Source of the DNA: Mesorhizobium loti
GTDB taxonomy: Bacteria; Pseudomonadota; Alphaproteobacteria; Rhizobiales; Rhizobiaceae
DNA length: 64,000 nucleotides
NCBI GenBank assembly: GCA_002356515.1
Contig: AP017605.1
Coordinates: 682,001 to 746,000, forward strand
Reading direction: 5' to 3'
Shown: one piece after another, positions 29,118-40,490 of the stretch
How the letters are laid out: each line of letters opens with the position of its first letter
Numbering within the stretch: position 1 is the stretch's first letter
Program-made: the position numbers and the translations under genes
Notes under the pieces: model-generated
What the model saw: only the letters and a program-made list of their open reading frames with translations
What the model was told of the DNA's origin: nothing
Databases searched by the model: none

Positions 29118-29705
29118 TTAGTCTATACCGAGCGCCTGATCACCTCGATCGAGGATCAGAGGGATGATCAGGTCTTCCTCATCGGCAAGATGCCGGGTCA
29201 GCATGGCGATCAGCCGGCTGTTTTCGTCAGCATAGGCATCCGCCGCGAAGCGCTGCTTGTCCTCGCTCTCATGAAGCGTCTTGATGAAGGCATTGGCCGC
29301 CTCGGCATTGCGCTCCAATCCTTCATGGATGGTGTGGTGGTCTGTGTCGAGAATCTCGAAACCGCGCATCAGCCGCGCCTCCGCTTTGGCGAAGACCGGA
29401 AAATAATGATGATCCTCGACATTGTGGTGACCGTCGAGATTACCGAGAAAATGGTTGAGGCGCGGCGCGAACCAGCGCGCAAAGTCAGGCGTCGTCAGCC
29501 TGCCCTCGCGATAATCGCCAATACCATTGGTCAGCATGCCGCCGAGTTCGCGGAACATGTCGTGCCGCTGCAGCCACATATTGGCGATACCGTGGATGTT
29601 GGCGTGGCCCTGCCATTCTTCACGCGGGTATTTTTCGACCAGCCAGCGCAAATCGTCCGGCAGGCCTTTGCGTTCGAGAAGCAGAAGATTTGTGGCTTCG
29701 GACAT
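29118..29705 (-). CDS. Hemerythrin-domain protein
   Basis: A 195-residue four-helix hemerythrin-like protein. Candidate metal ligands are H in IHGIANMW, the HHNVEDHHYFP cluster, H in DTDHHTIHEGL and H/E in TRHLADEEDLI. Family members bind a di-iron centre that senses or buffers O2 or NO or stores iron. The start codon ATG at 29705 lies inside a perfect 8-bp inverted repeat (29704-29711 with 29723-29730), with AAAGGA in the loop, so translation or transcription may be controlled there. Confidence 0.85.
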   Translation of the reverse strand: MSEATNLLLLERKGLPDDLRWLVEKYPREEWQGHANIHGIANMWLQRHDMFRELGGMLTNGIGDYREGRLTTPDFARWFAPRLNHFLGNLDGHHNVEDHHYFPVFAKAEARLMRGFEILDTDHHTIHEGLERNAEAANAFIKTLHESEDKQRFAADAYADENSRLIAMLTRHLADEEDLIIPLILDRGDQALGID

Positions 29706-29730
29706 GACGGTTTCCTTTAGTTACCGTCAT
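29704..29730 (-). promoter_or_regulatory. Hairpin or operator overlapping the hemerythrin start codon
   Basis: On the minus strand, ATGACGGT-N11-ACCGTCAT forms a perfect 8-bp repeat. The ribosome-binding AAAGGA lies in the loop and the start ATG at the end of the 3' arm. It could be an RNA hairpin or a dimeric protein site. Confidence 0.45.
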
Positions 29731-29745
29731 ATAAGAATGGCAACG

Positions 29746-30105
29746 CTAGATCGGTAGTCCGGTGATCCGCTCGATAAGCGCGATGCCCCAGACGCCGGCG
29801 ACGATGACCACCGAAATCAGCACCGCCAGCGAACCGCAGTCCTTGGCCAACTGGATATCGACATTGAACTCGCGGCTGAACGCATCACAGGCGGCCTCGA
29901 TGCCGGTGTTCAGCACCTCGACCATGATCAGCAACAGCACCGCGCCGATCAGCAAGGCATAACCACGCCAGGAGACCGAAACGAACCACGCCGCCGGCAG
30001 GGCGAGCACCAGCAGCATCAGTTCCTGCTGGAAAGCCTTTTCACTGGCGGCCAGCTTGCGAAACGCCCGCACCGAATTGAAAAAAGCGTCGATCAGCCGC
30101 TGCAT
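29746..30105 (-). CDS. dgkA: Diacylglycerol kinase
   Basis: From ATG at 30105 (AGAGGT upstream) the protein is 119 residues, the standard DgkA size. Three membrane helices are visible, and the family signature appears in EVLNTGIEAACD with the preceding acidic residues. It phosphorylates diacylglycerol to phosphatidic acid at the inner membrane, recycling lipid released when phospholipid head groups are used for periplasmic glucans. It lies downstream of the GFA-family gene on the same strand with a gap of 78 bp. Confidence 0.93.
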   Translation of the reverse strand: MQRLIDAFFNSVRAFRKLAASEKAFQQELMLLVLALPAAWFVSVSWRGYALLIGAVLLLIMVEVLNTGIEAACDAFSREFNVDIQLAKDCGSLAVLISVVIVAGVWGIALIERITGLPI

Positions 30106-30183
30106 GCCCAAACCTCTTTCCGGATCACCGGCACGGGATAAAGCAACGGCCCGATCAAGGGAATAAGCCATCTCGTCCAAAAT

Positions 30184-30600
30184 TCATTCAGCGACCGCGA
30201 TCGAAGGCGTCGACTTTTCAAACTGCGGCAGCCCGTCAACGATCGAATAATAGTCACCCTTGTCGCCAACGAAGATATGGCAGTCGCCCTTGAGGCCTGT
30301 CGGCTTGTCGAACGCTCCCGCCATCACCGAAATATAGTCTTGAGCCCTTGGCTTCCAGAAAAGCACGGACCCGCATGTCTTGCAGAAGCCGCGCCCGGCG
30401 AAAGCGGACGCCTCATACCAGGTGATGCTTTCCGTGCCTTCGATCACGATGTCGGCGTCGGCGACATTGGTCGCGGCATAGAAATGCCCGCTTTGCTTCC
30501 TGCATTGCGAGCAATGGCAGTAGACGACGCCGCGCAGCGCTCCCCTTGTCCGGAAGCGGACCGCTCCGCACAGGCATGATCCCTGGTGACTATCGCTCAT
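30184..30600 (-). CDS. GFA-family zinc protein
   Basis: From ATG at 30600 the protein is 138 residues. Zinc-binding cysteines show the GFA pattern: CLCG near the N-terminus, YCHCSQC, then FCKTCGSVLFWK. The family is named after glutathione-dependent formaldehyde-activating enzyme, but most members have no tested activity and the original assignment is doubtful. The end is IVDGLPQFEKSTPSIAVAE, in the usual place for the family. Confidence 0.88.
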   Translation of the reverse strand: MSDSHQGSCLCGAVRFRTRGALRGVVYCHCSQCRKQSGHFYAATNVADADIVIEGTESITWYEASAFAGRGFCKTCGSVLFWKPRAQDYISVMAGAFDKPTGLKGDCHIFVGDKGDYYSIVDGLPQFEKSTPSIAVAE

Positions 30601-30965
30601 TTCGGCCCCCCTTGAAGAAACCTCGTCCAGCATCGTTGCCAGGATTCCAGCTTTGCGGTGGTTACGCGCAAGCAAATGCGACATCGATTGGCGTGACAAA
30701 ATTCGAAATTCAAGTCTCATTTCCATCAGCACAACACGCGGATTTCGAAGTCAAAGCCGCCAAACCGGGTGTTATCGCGCTACGGTGGTACAAAAATTAC
30801 GCTTCTACAGCCACAGGTAGAGAAAAACCTGTGGAAGTCGTGCGAATTAAGGAAACTTTAGCGCCACCGCATTTATGGTCCCATCAAGCGAAGGTCGCGG
30901 GTGGGGACGCGCCTCTTCGCAAGATGTTCTGGACTACCGGGTCGCGCTCCCCAGGTCGGCGATCA
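30601..30965. other. 365-bp gap between GFA-family and diguanylate cyclase genes
   Basis: No gene is supported. The plus-strand frame stays open but the translation looks random and the DNA is less GC-rich than the neighbours. It contains an 8-bp inverted repeat CCACAGGT-N8-ACCTGTGG at 30811-30834. I see no clear promoter pair. Confidence 0.5.
30811..30834. repeat. Inverted repeat upstream of the diguanylate cyclase gene
   Basis: Arms CCACAGGT (30811-30818) and ACCTGTGG (30827-30834) pair perfectly around AGAGAAAA. It is 131 bp ahead of the ATG at 30966 and could be an operator or a leader hairpin. Confidence 0.4.
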
Positions 30966-32087
30966 ATGGAACCCGCCAATTCCGCGCCGGGATCCGAGGG
31001 GAAGAGTGGATCAGACATGCAGCCGGCAGTAGCCACAACCGAACGAAGCACCGACATCGCAGCCACGGTTGTCGCGACCATGCGCCAGCTTGGCGTCCTC
31101 GGCCTGCCGCGCAACTATGAGATCTTCTACGAGGCATTGAGCGGCACCAATCGCGAGCTCAGCCTGGCCGTCGTATCGCTGAGCAGCCGGCCGACGCAAG
31201 ATGAGCTGGATCAGATCGGACGCGCCTTCTTTGCCCAGAACCATGGCCCCGGCATCGTCGAGCATGCCAGGGACGTCATTGCCAGGGAACTCGAGGAGGT
31301 CGCGGCGCTGTTGCGAAGCGAGCGCAGCCACATCGAGAAATACGGCAGGATTCTCGACGAGACATCAAACGGCCTGAGTGGCCGCAGCCTGCTCTCCCAG
31401 GATCTTCTGCAGAAAATCGCCAACGCCATGGCCGTTGCCACCAATTCGACGATCGATCACGGCAAGCAGATTGCTTCGACGCTCAGCGACAAGACGGCCG
31501 AGCTCGAAAGCGTGAAGTCGAAGCTCGAGGAATACAAGCGGCTGGCCGATACGGATCCGCTGACCCAGATCTGGAACCGCCGCGCCTTCGACAAGGAAAT
31601 CACCAGGATCTACAACAGCAACAAGGGCATCCTGTTCAATGCCTTGGTCCTTGCCGACATCGATCGGTTCAAGGATATCAACGATCGCTACGGCCATCCT
31701 GTCGGCGACAAGATCATCCAGATCATCGCCGAGATCTTCCAGACCAGCATTCGCGGCGACATGTTCGTTGCCCGCACCGGCGGCGAGGAGTTCGCGCTGA
31801 TCATCGAGGGCGCCAGCGAAGATGCCACTTACGAGATCGCCGAGCGCATTCGCGCCCTGATCGAGCAGACGCCGTTCACCAGCAGCCAGACTGGCATGAA
31901 TTACGGCACGGTGACCGTCTCGATGGGCATCTGCATGGCATCCGAGGCCGAAGGACCCGAAGATCTCTACACCAAGGCCGACCGGGCGCTCTACCGTTCG
32001 AAGGTGAGCGGCCGTAACCGCGTCACCAAGCATTCGACGATGGCCGGCCGAGCCGGCAAGAGCTGGCTGCTCTACAGGAAGGACTGA
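30966..32087 (+). CDS. GGDEF-domain diguanylate cyclase
   Basis: From ATG at 30966 the protein is 373 residues; an alternative ATG at 31017 gives 356. The N-terminal half (about 20-190) is helical and soluble with a coiled coil leading into the GGDEF domain (about 195-355): DPLTQIWNRRAF, LADIDRFKDINDRYGH and active site RTGGEEFALI. The intact GGEEF implies synthesis of cyclic di-GMP. The RxxD inhibition site that usually lies five residues before it is not in register (the stretch reads IRGDMFVAR), so product feedback may be absent. No membrane segment, so it should be cytoplasmic. Ends before a bidirectional terminator. Confidence 0.9.
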   Translation: MEPANSAPGSEGKSGSDMQPAVATTERSTDIAATVVATMRQLGVLGLPRNYEIFYEALSGTNRELSLAVVSLSSRPTQDELDQIGRAFFAQNHGPGIVEHARDVIARELEEVAALLRSERSHIEKYGRILDETSNGLSGRSLLSQDLLQKIANAMAVATNSTIDHGKQIASTLSDKTAELESVKSKLEEYKRLADTDPLTQIWNRRAFDKEITRIYNSNKGILFNALVLADIDRFKDINDRYGHPVGDKIIQIIAEIFQTSIRGDMFVARTGGEEFALIIEGASEDATYEIAERIRALIEQTPFTSSQTGMNYGTVTVSMGICMASEAEGPEDLYTKADRALYRSKVSGRNRVTKHSTMAGRAGKSWLLYRKD

Positions 32088-32134
32088 GGCTGATCGGGCA
32101 ACATCGGCCGAGAACACAAACGCGAGCTGAAACG

Positions 32135-32165
32135 AAAAAGGCGCCGGATTACCAGGCGCCTTTTT
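32135..32165. terminator. Bidirectional terminator between diguanylate cyclase and DAHP synthase genes
   Basis: Stem AAAAAGGCGCC (32135-32145) with GGCGCCTTTTT (32155-32165), 9-base loop. A-rich on one side and T-rich on the other, so it can end both convergent transcripts. Confidence 0.9.
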
Positions 32166-32185
32166 CTTTATCCAAATGGCCGGGA

Positions 32186-33559
32186 TCAGCCGTTGGCAAC
32201 CTGCTTGTGCTGAACCGGATGGCTCTTCTTCAAGAGATCCGACACCAGGAAGGCCAGTTCGATCGCCTGGTCGGCATTGAGGCGCGGGTCGCAATGGGTG
32301 TGGTAGCGGTCCTGCAATTCCTCGGCCGTGATGGCGCGCGCGCCGCCCGTGCATTCGGTGACGTTCTTGCCGGTCATCTCGACATGGATGCCGCCGGGAT
32401 GCGTGCCTTCGGCGCGGTGCACCTCGAAGAAGGTCTGCACTTCTTTCAGGATGCGGTCGAACGGCCGCGTCTTGTAGCCGGCAGCCTCGATTGTGTTGCC
32501 ATGCATCGGATCCGACGACCAGACGACGCTGCGGCCTTCCTTCTGCACCGCGCGTACCAGCTTCGGCAGATGGTCGGCGACCTTGTCCGAACCAAAGCGG
32601 GCGATCAGCGTCAGCCTGCCGGGCTCGTTCTCCGGATTGAGCAGGTCGATCAGTTCCAGCAGGCCATCCGGCGTGAGCGACGGGCCGCATTTCAGGCCGA
32701 GCGGGTTCTTGATGCCGCGGCAATATTCGACATGCGCATGGTCGGGCTGGCGCGTGCGGTCGCCGATCCAGATCATGTGGCCTGACGTCGCGTACCAGTC
32801 GCCCGAGGTTGAATCGACGCGGGTCAGCGCCTCCTCGTAGCCGAGCAGCAGCGCCTCGTGGCTGGTGTAGAAATCGGTCTCGCGCAGGGCGTAATTGGTT
32901 TCCGAGGTGATACCGACAGCCTTCATGAAGTCCATCGTCTCTGTGATGCGGTTGGCGAGCGACTCGTACTTCTCACCCTGCGGGCTGTCGGAGACGAAAC
33001 CGAGCATCCAGCGATGCACATTCTCCAGGCTGGCATAACCGCCCTGGGCGAAGGCACGCAGAAGGTTGAGCGTCGCCGCCGACTGGCGGTAGGCCATTTC
33101 CTGGCGGGCAGGATCGGGAATGCGCGACTTCTGGTCGAATTCGATGCCATTGATGATGTCGCCGCGATAGCTCGGCAGCGTCACCTCGCCCTTGGTTTCG
33201 TTGTCGGACGAGCGCGGCTTGGCGAACTGGCCGGCAACGCGGCCGACCTTCACCACCGGCTGTGCGCCGGCAAAGGTCAGCACGACCGACATCTGCAGGA
33301 AGACGCGGAAAAAGTCGCGGATATTGTCCGCGCCGTGCTCGGCAAAGCTCTCGGCGCAATCGCCGCCCTGGAGCAGGAAGGCGTCGCCATTTGCAACAGC
33401 CGCTAGCTGCTTCGTCAGCTTGCGCGCTTCACCGGCAAAAACCAGCGGTGGGAAGGTAGCGAGCTGAGCTTCCGTGTTCTTCAGCGCGGCAAGATCCGGA
33501 TAGGCGGGAACCTGCTTGATCGGCTTTGCTCTCCAAGAATTCGGCGACCATTTCGTCAT
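32186..33559 (-). CDS. aroG: Class II 3-deoxy-7-phosphoheptulonate (DAHP) synthase
   Basis: From ATG at 33559 the protein is 457 residues, the size of class II (plant/actinobacterial type) DAHP synthases. Conserved parts include [58 protein letters not shown] and [10 protein letters not shown]. It condenses phosphoenolpyruvate and erythrose-4-phosphate as the first step of the shikimate pathway. Class II is the usual form in rhizobia and is unrelated in sequence to E. coli AroFGH. Monocistronic, ending at a strong shared terminator. The gene symbol is by function only. Confidence 0.93.
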   Translation of the reverse strand: MTKWSPNSWRAKPIKQVPAYPDLAALKNTEAQLATFPPLVFAGEARKLTKQLAAVANGDAFLLQGGDCAESFAEHGADNIRDFFRVFLQMSVVLTFAGAQPVVKVGRVAGQFAKPRSSDNETKGEVTLPSYRGDIINGIEFDQKSRIPDPARQEMAYRQSAATLNLLRAFAQGGYASLENVHRWMLGFVSDSPQGEKYESLANRITETMDFMKAVGITSETNYALRETDFYTSHEALLLGYEEALTRVDSTSGDWYATSGHMIWIGDRTRQPDHAHVEYCRGIKNPLGLKCGPSLTPDGLLELIDLLNPENEPGRLTLIARFGSDKVADHLPKLVRAVQKEGRSVVWSSDPMHGNTIEAAGYKTRPFDRILKEVQTFFEVHRAEGTHPGGIHVEMTGKNVTECTGGARAITAEELQDRYHTHCDPRLNADQAIELAFLVSDLLKKSHPVQHKQVANG

Positions 33560-33695
33560 CGCTGCACCCAACGCTCTTTCCGGCGAGTATCCTCACCCAC
33601 CATTTCCCGCCCCTCTATGGGGTGGCGGCTCCATACACGAAGCCGATTTCCTATTCTAGACCGGAATTTCAGCGCTGGCGAATGGGTCGGGTGGG

Positions 33696-37193
<3,498 letters not shown>

Positions 37194-37206
37194 CAAATCA
37201 CGTTTT

Positions 37207-37494
37207 TCAGAAAGTCATGGTTCGGCGGGACGCCAGAATCTTTTGCAGGACGGCACAATCGATATCAGCCGGCACCGGGCGTTCACCGGTGATCAGCGGC
37301 AGGAAGTCGGTGTCGGGAATGTCGAGGAGCCTCTCATATTGGTCGATTTCCTCAGCCGTCAAGGCGCCGATCTCGGCGTCGGCAAAGGTGCCGAGGATGA
37401 GGTCCATCTCGCGCATGCCGCGATGCCAGGAGCGGAACAACAACTTGCGGCGGTGGGCGTCCAGCCCCTCGCTTGATCGTCTCGTTCCGGTCAT
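37207..37494 (-). CDS. sdhE: Succinate dehydrogenase assembly factor (SdhE/SDHAF2)
   Basis: A 95-residue protein with the SdhE core: RKLLFRSWHRGMREMDLILG includes the RGxxE motif needed to promote covalent FAD attachment to SdhA. Segments FADAEIGALT and YERLLDIPDTDFLPLI complete the five-helix fold. Positioned 13 bp ahead of mfd on the same strand and divergent from recG (92 bp between), an arrangement retained in many alphaproteobacteria although the functions are unrelated. Confidence 0.93.
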   Translation of the reverse strand: MTGTRRSSEGLDAHRRKLLFRSWHRGMREMDLILGTFADAEIGALTAEEIDQYERLLDIPDTDFLPLITGERPVPADIDCAVLQKILASRRTMTF

Positions 37495-37586
37495 CGTGCG
37501 GCATCCTCACTTGCTGCGGCGCATATAGCGTGGATAGAAGGGGCTGTCAGCCTTGCGCTGAGGCCGTCGCGACATAAGCTGACATC

Positions 37587-39695
37587 ATGCGTCCTTCCAT
37601 CCTCGATCCGCTGTTTGTTCCGATCACTTCGCTTGCCGGCGTCGGGCCGAAGGTCGGCGCGCTGATCGAGAAGATCGTCGCGGCTGATCTTGGCGATCGC
37701 GCGGCCCGCGCGGGCGACCTTCTGTTCGTGCTGCCGCACACCGTCATCGACCGCCGCAGCCGGCCGGGCATCGCAGGGTCCGCCGAAGGCCAGATCGTCA
37801 CGCTCGACGTGCGCATCGACCGCCACCAGCCGCCGCCGCGCGGCAACAAATCGGTGCCCTACAGGGTCTACGCTCATGATGATACCGGTGAAATCGGCCT
37901 GACCTTTTTCCATGCGCACGCCGCCTATCTCGAAAAGGCAATGCCCGTGGGCGAGCATGTCGTGGTCTCGGGCCGCATGGAATGGTTCAACGGCCGCCCG
38001 ACCATGGTCCACCCCGACCACATCGCGCTGGCCAGCGAGGCGGAAAACCTGCCGCTGGTCGAACCGGTCTATCCGCTCACCGCCGGTCTCTCGGGCAAGG
38101 TGCTGCGCCGGGCGATCGGCCAAGCGCTGGCGCGGCTGCCCGAATTGCCGGAATGGCAGGACGGCGCCTTCATGCGCCGGCACACTTTTCCCACCTTTGC
38201 CGACGCACTCACCCGCATCCACAATCCAGCCGACCCGATCGACGTCTCCGTCGACGGCGCCGCCTGGCGGCGCCTTGCCTATGACGAGTTGCTGGCGGGC
38301 CAGGTCTCGCTGGCGCTGGTGCGGTCAAAGATCCGCCGCCTCTCCGGCCGTCCCCTGGTCGGCGACGGCCGCATCGTGGAGAGGCTGCGCGCCGCCCTTC
38401 CCTATTCGCTGACCGCGAGCCAGGAATTCGCGCTCGCCGAAATCAATGCCGACCTTGCCGACCCCGAGCGCATGCTACGGCTGCTGCAGGGCGATGTCGG
38501 TTCGGGCAAGACGGTGGTCGCGCTGCTTGCCATGGCGCGCGCCGTCGAGGCCGGCGGCCAGGCGGCGCTGATGGCGCCGACCGAAATCCTGGCGCGCCAG
38601 CATCTGGCGACGATCACGCCACTTGCCGCCAAGGTCGGGCTGCGCATCGCCATCCTGACCGGCCGCGAGAAAGGCCGCGAGCGTACCGAAACGCTGGCCG
38701 GCCTGGCCAGCGGCGAGATCGACATCGTCGTCGGCACCCACGCACTGTTCCAGGAGACGGTCACCTTCCACGATCTGGTGCTGGCCGTCATCGACGAGCA
38801 GCATCGTTTCGGCGTCCATCAAAGGCTCGCCATCACCGCCAAGGGCGACGCGCCCGATATGCTGGTGATGACGGCCACACCCATCCCGCGCACGCTGGTG
38901 CTGACCGCTTTCGGCGACATGGACGTCTCCAAACTGACGGAAAAACCGGCCGGCCGCCAGCCGATCCGCACCGTCACGCTGCCGCTGGAGCGTCTCGACG
39001 AACTGGTCGCCCGCATGGAGGATGCCGTCGCCGGCGGCCAGAAAATCTACTGGATCTGCCCGCTGGTCGAGGAATCCGAAGAGATCAAGCTGATGTCGGC
39101 CGAGGATCGCTTCGCCTCGCTGAAACCGCTGTTCGGCGACCGCATCGGCCTCGTCCACGGCCGCATGAAGGGCGCCGAGAAGGACGAGGCGATGCGCGCC
39201 TTCAAGGAGGGCGAAACCCGCATCCTGATCGCCACCACCGTCATCGAGGTCGGCGTCGACGTGCCCGACGCCACCGTCATGGTCATCGAGCATGCCGAGC
39301 GTTTTGGCTTAGCCCAGTTGCACCAGCTGCGCGGGCGCGTCGGGCGCGGCGACAAGCCCTCCTCTTGCGTGCTGCTCTACAAGGATCCGCTCGGCGAGAC
39401 GGCAAAACGCCGGCTGTCGGTGATGCGCGAGACCGAGGACGGCTTCCTGATCGCCGAGGAAGACCTGAAATTGCGAGGCGAAGGCGAGCTTCTGGGCACC
39501 CGCCAGTCCGGCACACCGGGTTTCCAGGTGGCGCGCATCGAGGCGCACGCCGATCTCCTGGAGGCCGCCCGCGACGATGCCAGGCTGATTCTGTCGCGCG
39601 ACCCGGAGCTGCAATCCGACCGCGGCGAAGCGTTGCGCCTGCTGCTCTATTTGTTCGGCCGCGACGAAGCCGTGCGGCTCCTGCGCGCCGGATGA
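37587..39695 (+). CDS. recG: ATP-dependent DNA helicase RecG
   Basis: A 702-residue protein. N-terminal wedge/OB region (about 1-200, starting DPLFVPITSLAGVGPK), helicase Walker A QGDVGSGKTVVA (near residue 300), Walker B box DEQHRFGV, MTATPIPRTL, then GRVGRGDKPSSCVLLY and the RecG C-terminal LRGEGELLGTRQSG. It remodels stalled replication forks and Holliday junctions. Start ATG 37587. The 3' end overlaps convergent DUF502 by 49 bp. Confidence 0.96.
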   Translation: MRPSILDPLFVPITSLAGVGPKVGALIEKIVAADLGDRAARAGDLLFVLPHTVIDRRSRPGIAGSAEGQIVTLDVRIDRHQPPPRGNKSVPYRVYAHDDTGEIGLTFFHAHAAYLEKAMPVGEHVVVSGRMEWFNGRPTMVHPDHIALASEAENLPLVEPVYPLTAGLSGKVLRRAIGQALARLPELPEWQDGAFMRRHTFPTFADALTRIHNPADPIDVSVDGAAWRRLAYDELLAGQVSLALVRSKIRRLSGRPLVGDGRIVERLRAALPYSLTASQEFALAEINADLADPERMLRLLQGDVGSGKTVVALLAMARAVEAGGQAALMAPTEILARQHLATITPLAAKVGLRIAILTGREKGRERTETLAGLASGEIDIVVGTHALFQETVTFHDLVLAVIDEQHRFGVHQRLAITAKGDAPDMLVMTATPIPRTLVLTAFGDMDVSKLTEKPAGRQPIRTVTLPLERLDELVARMEDAVAGGQKIYWICPLVEESEEIKLMSAEDRFASLKPLFGDRIGLVHGRMKGAEKDEAMRAFKEGETRILIATTVIEVGVDVPDATVMVIEHAERFGLAQLHQLRGRVGRGDKPSSCVLLYKDPLGETAKRRLSVMRETEDGFLIAEEDLKLRGEGELLGTRQSGTPGFQVARIEAHADLLEAARDDARLILSRDPELQSDRGEALRLLLYLFGRDEAVRLLRAG

Positions 39696-40399
39696 GGCCC
39701 TAGCGGCGGATTGGCGACCGCTCCGTTGATCGGCTCACCGTTCAGCGTCACCAACTTGGTCTTCACCTCGGGCGCCACGAGCCCGGCCGAAACGATCAGC
39801 TTGGCACCGTCCTCGATCGTCATGTCGAGCAACACAATGTCCGACTTCGGCACATACATGAGAAAGCCGGTGGTCGGGTTCGGCGTGCAGGGCATGAACA
39901 CCGCGATCAACGGATCGCCTTCCTGATCGAGCTTCTCATTGATCTCGGTTTCCTTCTCGCTGGCCACGAACACCAGCGACCAGACGCCCTTGCGCGGATA
40001 TTCGACCAGCCCGACCTGGCGGAACATGTCGCCCTTGTTCGACAGCACGGTCTCGAAAATCTGCTTCAGCGAACCATAGATGCCGCGCACCAGTGGCATG
40101 CGGCCAAGCAGGCGCTCGCCGAAACCGACAATGGCGCGGCCGACAATGTTGGCGGTGAGAAAACCAATCAGCGTGATCAGGATCAGCGCGACGATCAGCC
40201 CGAAACCCGGAACCGGAAACGGCAGATAGGTGTCGGGGCTGTAACGGGCCGGAATATACGGTTTTACCCAGGAATCGACCCAGCCGATGAACGACCAGGC
40301 GATATAGGCGGTGATCGCCAGCGGCGCGCAGACGACGAAGCCCGTGAGGAAATAGTTCCTCAGCCGGGTCATGCCGGAGGTCTTGGGAGCATCGGACAT
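39647..40399 (-). CDS. DUF502-family membrane protein
   Basis: A 250-residue protein with two membrane helices (about 14-36 and 65-88) and a conserved soluble part including GRMPLVRGIYGSLKQIFETV, MFRQVGLVEYPRKGVWSLVF and MPCTPNPTTGFLMYVP, which define DUF502. Function unknown; related plant proteins are the COV (continuous vascular ring) family. The last residues are Arg/Ser/Pro-rich and coincide with the 49-bp overlap with recG, so the extreme C-terminus may be constrained by the opposite gene. Confidence 0.88.
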   Translation of the reverse strand: MSDAPKTSGMTRLRNYFLTGFVVCAPLAITAYIAWSFIGWVDSWVKPYIPARYSPDTYLPFPVPGFGLIVALILITLIGFLTANIVGRAIVGFGERLLGRMPLVRGIYGSLKQIFETVLSNKGDMFRQVGLVEYPRKGVWSLVFVASEKETEINEKLDQEGDPLIAVFMPCTPNPTTGFLMYVPKSDIVLLDMTIEDGAKLIVSAGLVAPEVKTKLVTLNGEPINGAVANPPLGPHPARRSRTASSRPNK

Positions 40400-40490
40400 G
40401 GTTCACCGGAGCGCGGGTTGCAGCGCAACATTAGTGAACCGGAAGGCCGTTTGGAACTGCGAAGTTTTTAAAGAGCGCCTGTTGAGGTCC

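Noticed and set aside
30601..30965. N-terminal extension of the diguanylate cyclase (open frame back to 30546)
   Set aside because: The added sequence looks random, the DNA composition changes there, and better ATG starts exist at 30966 and 31017.
33560..33695. Promoter with TAGAAT -10 upstream of the DAHP synthase gene
   Set aside because: A reasonable -10 is present on the minus strand near 33655, but the matching -35 (TCGCCA) is too weak to support a promoter call.
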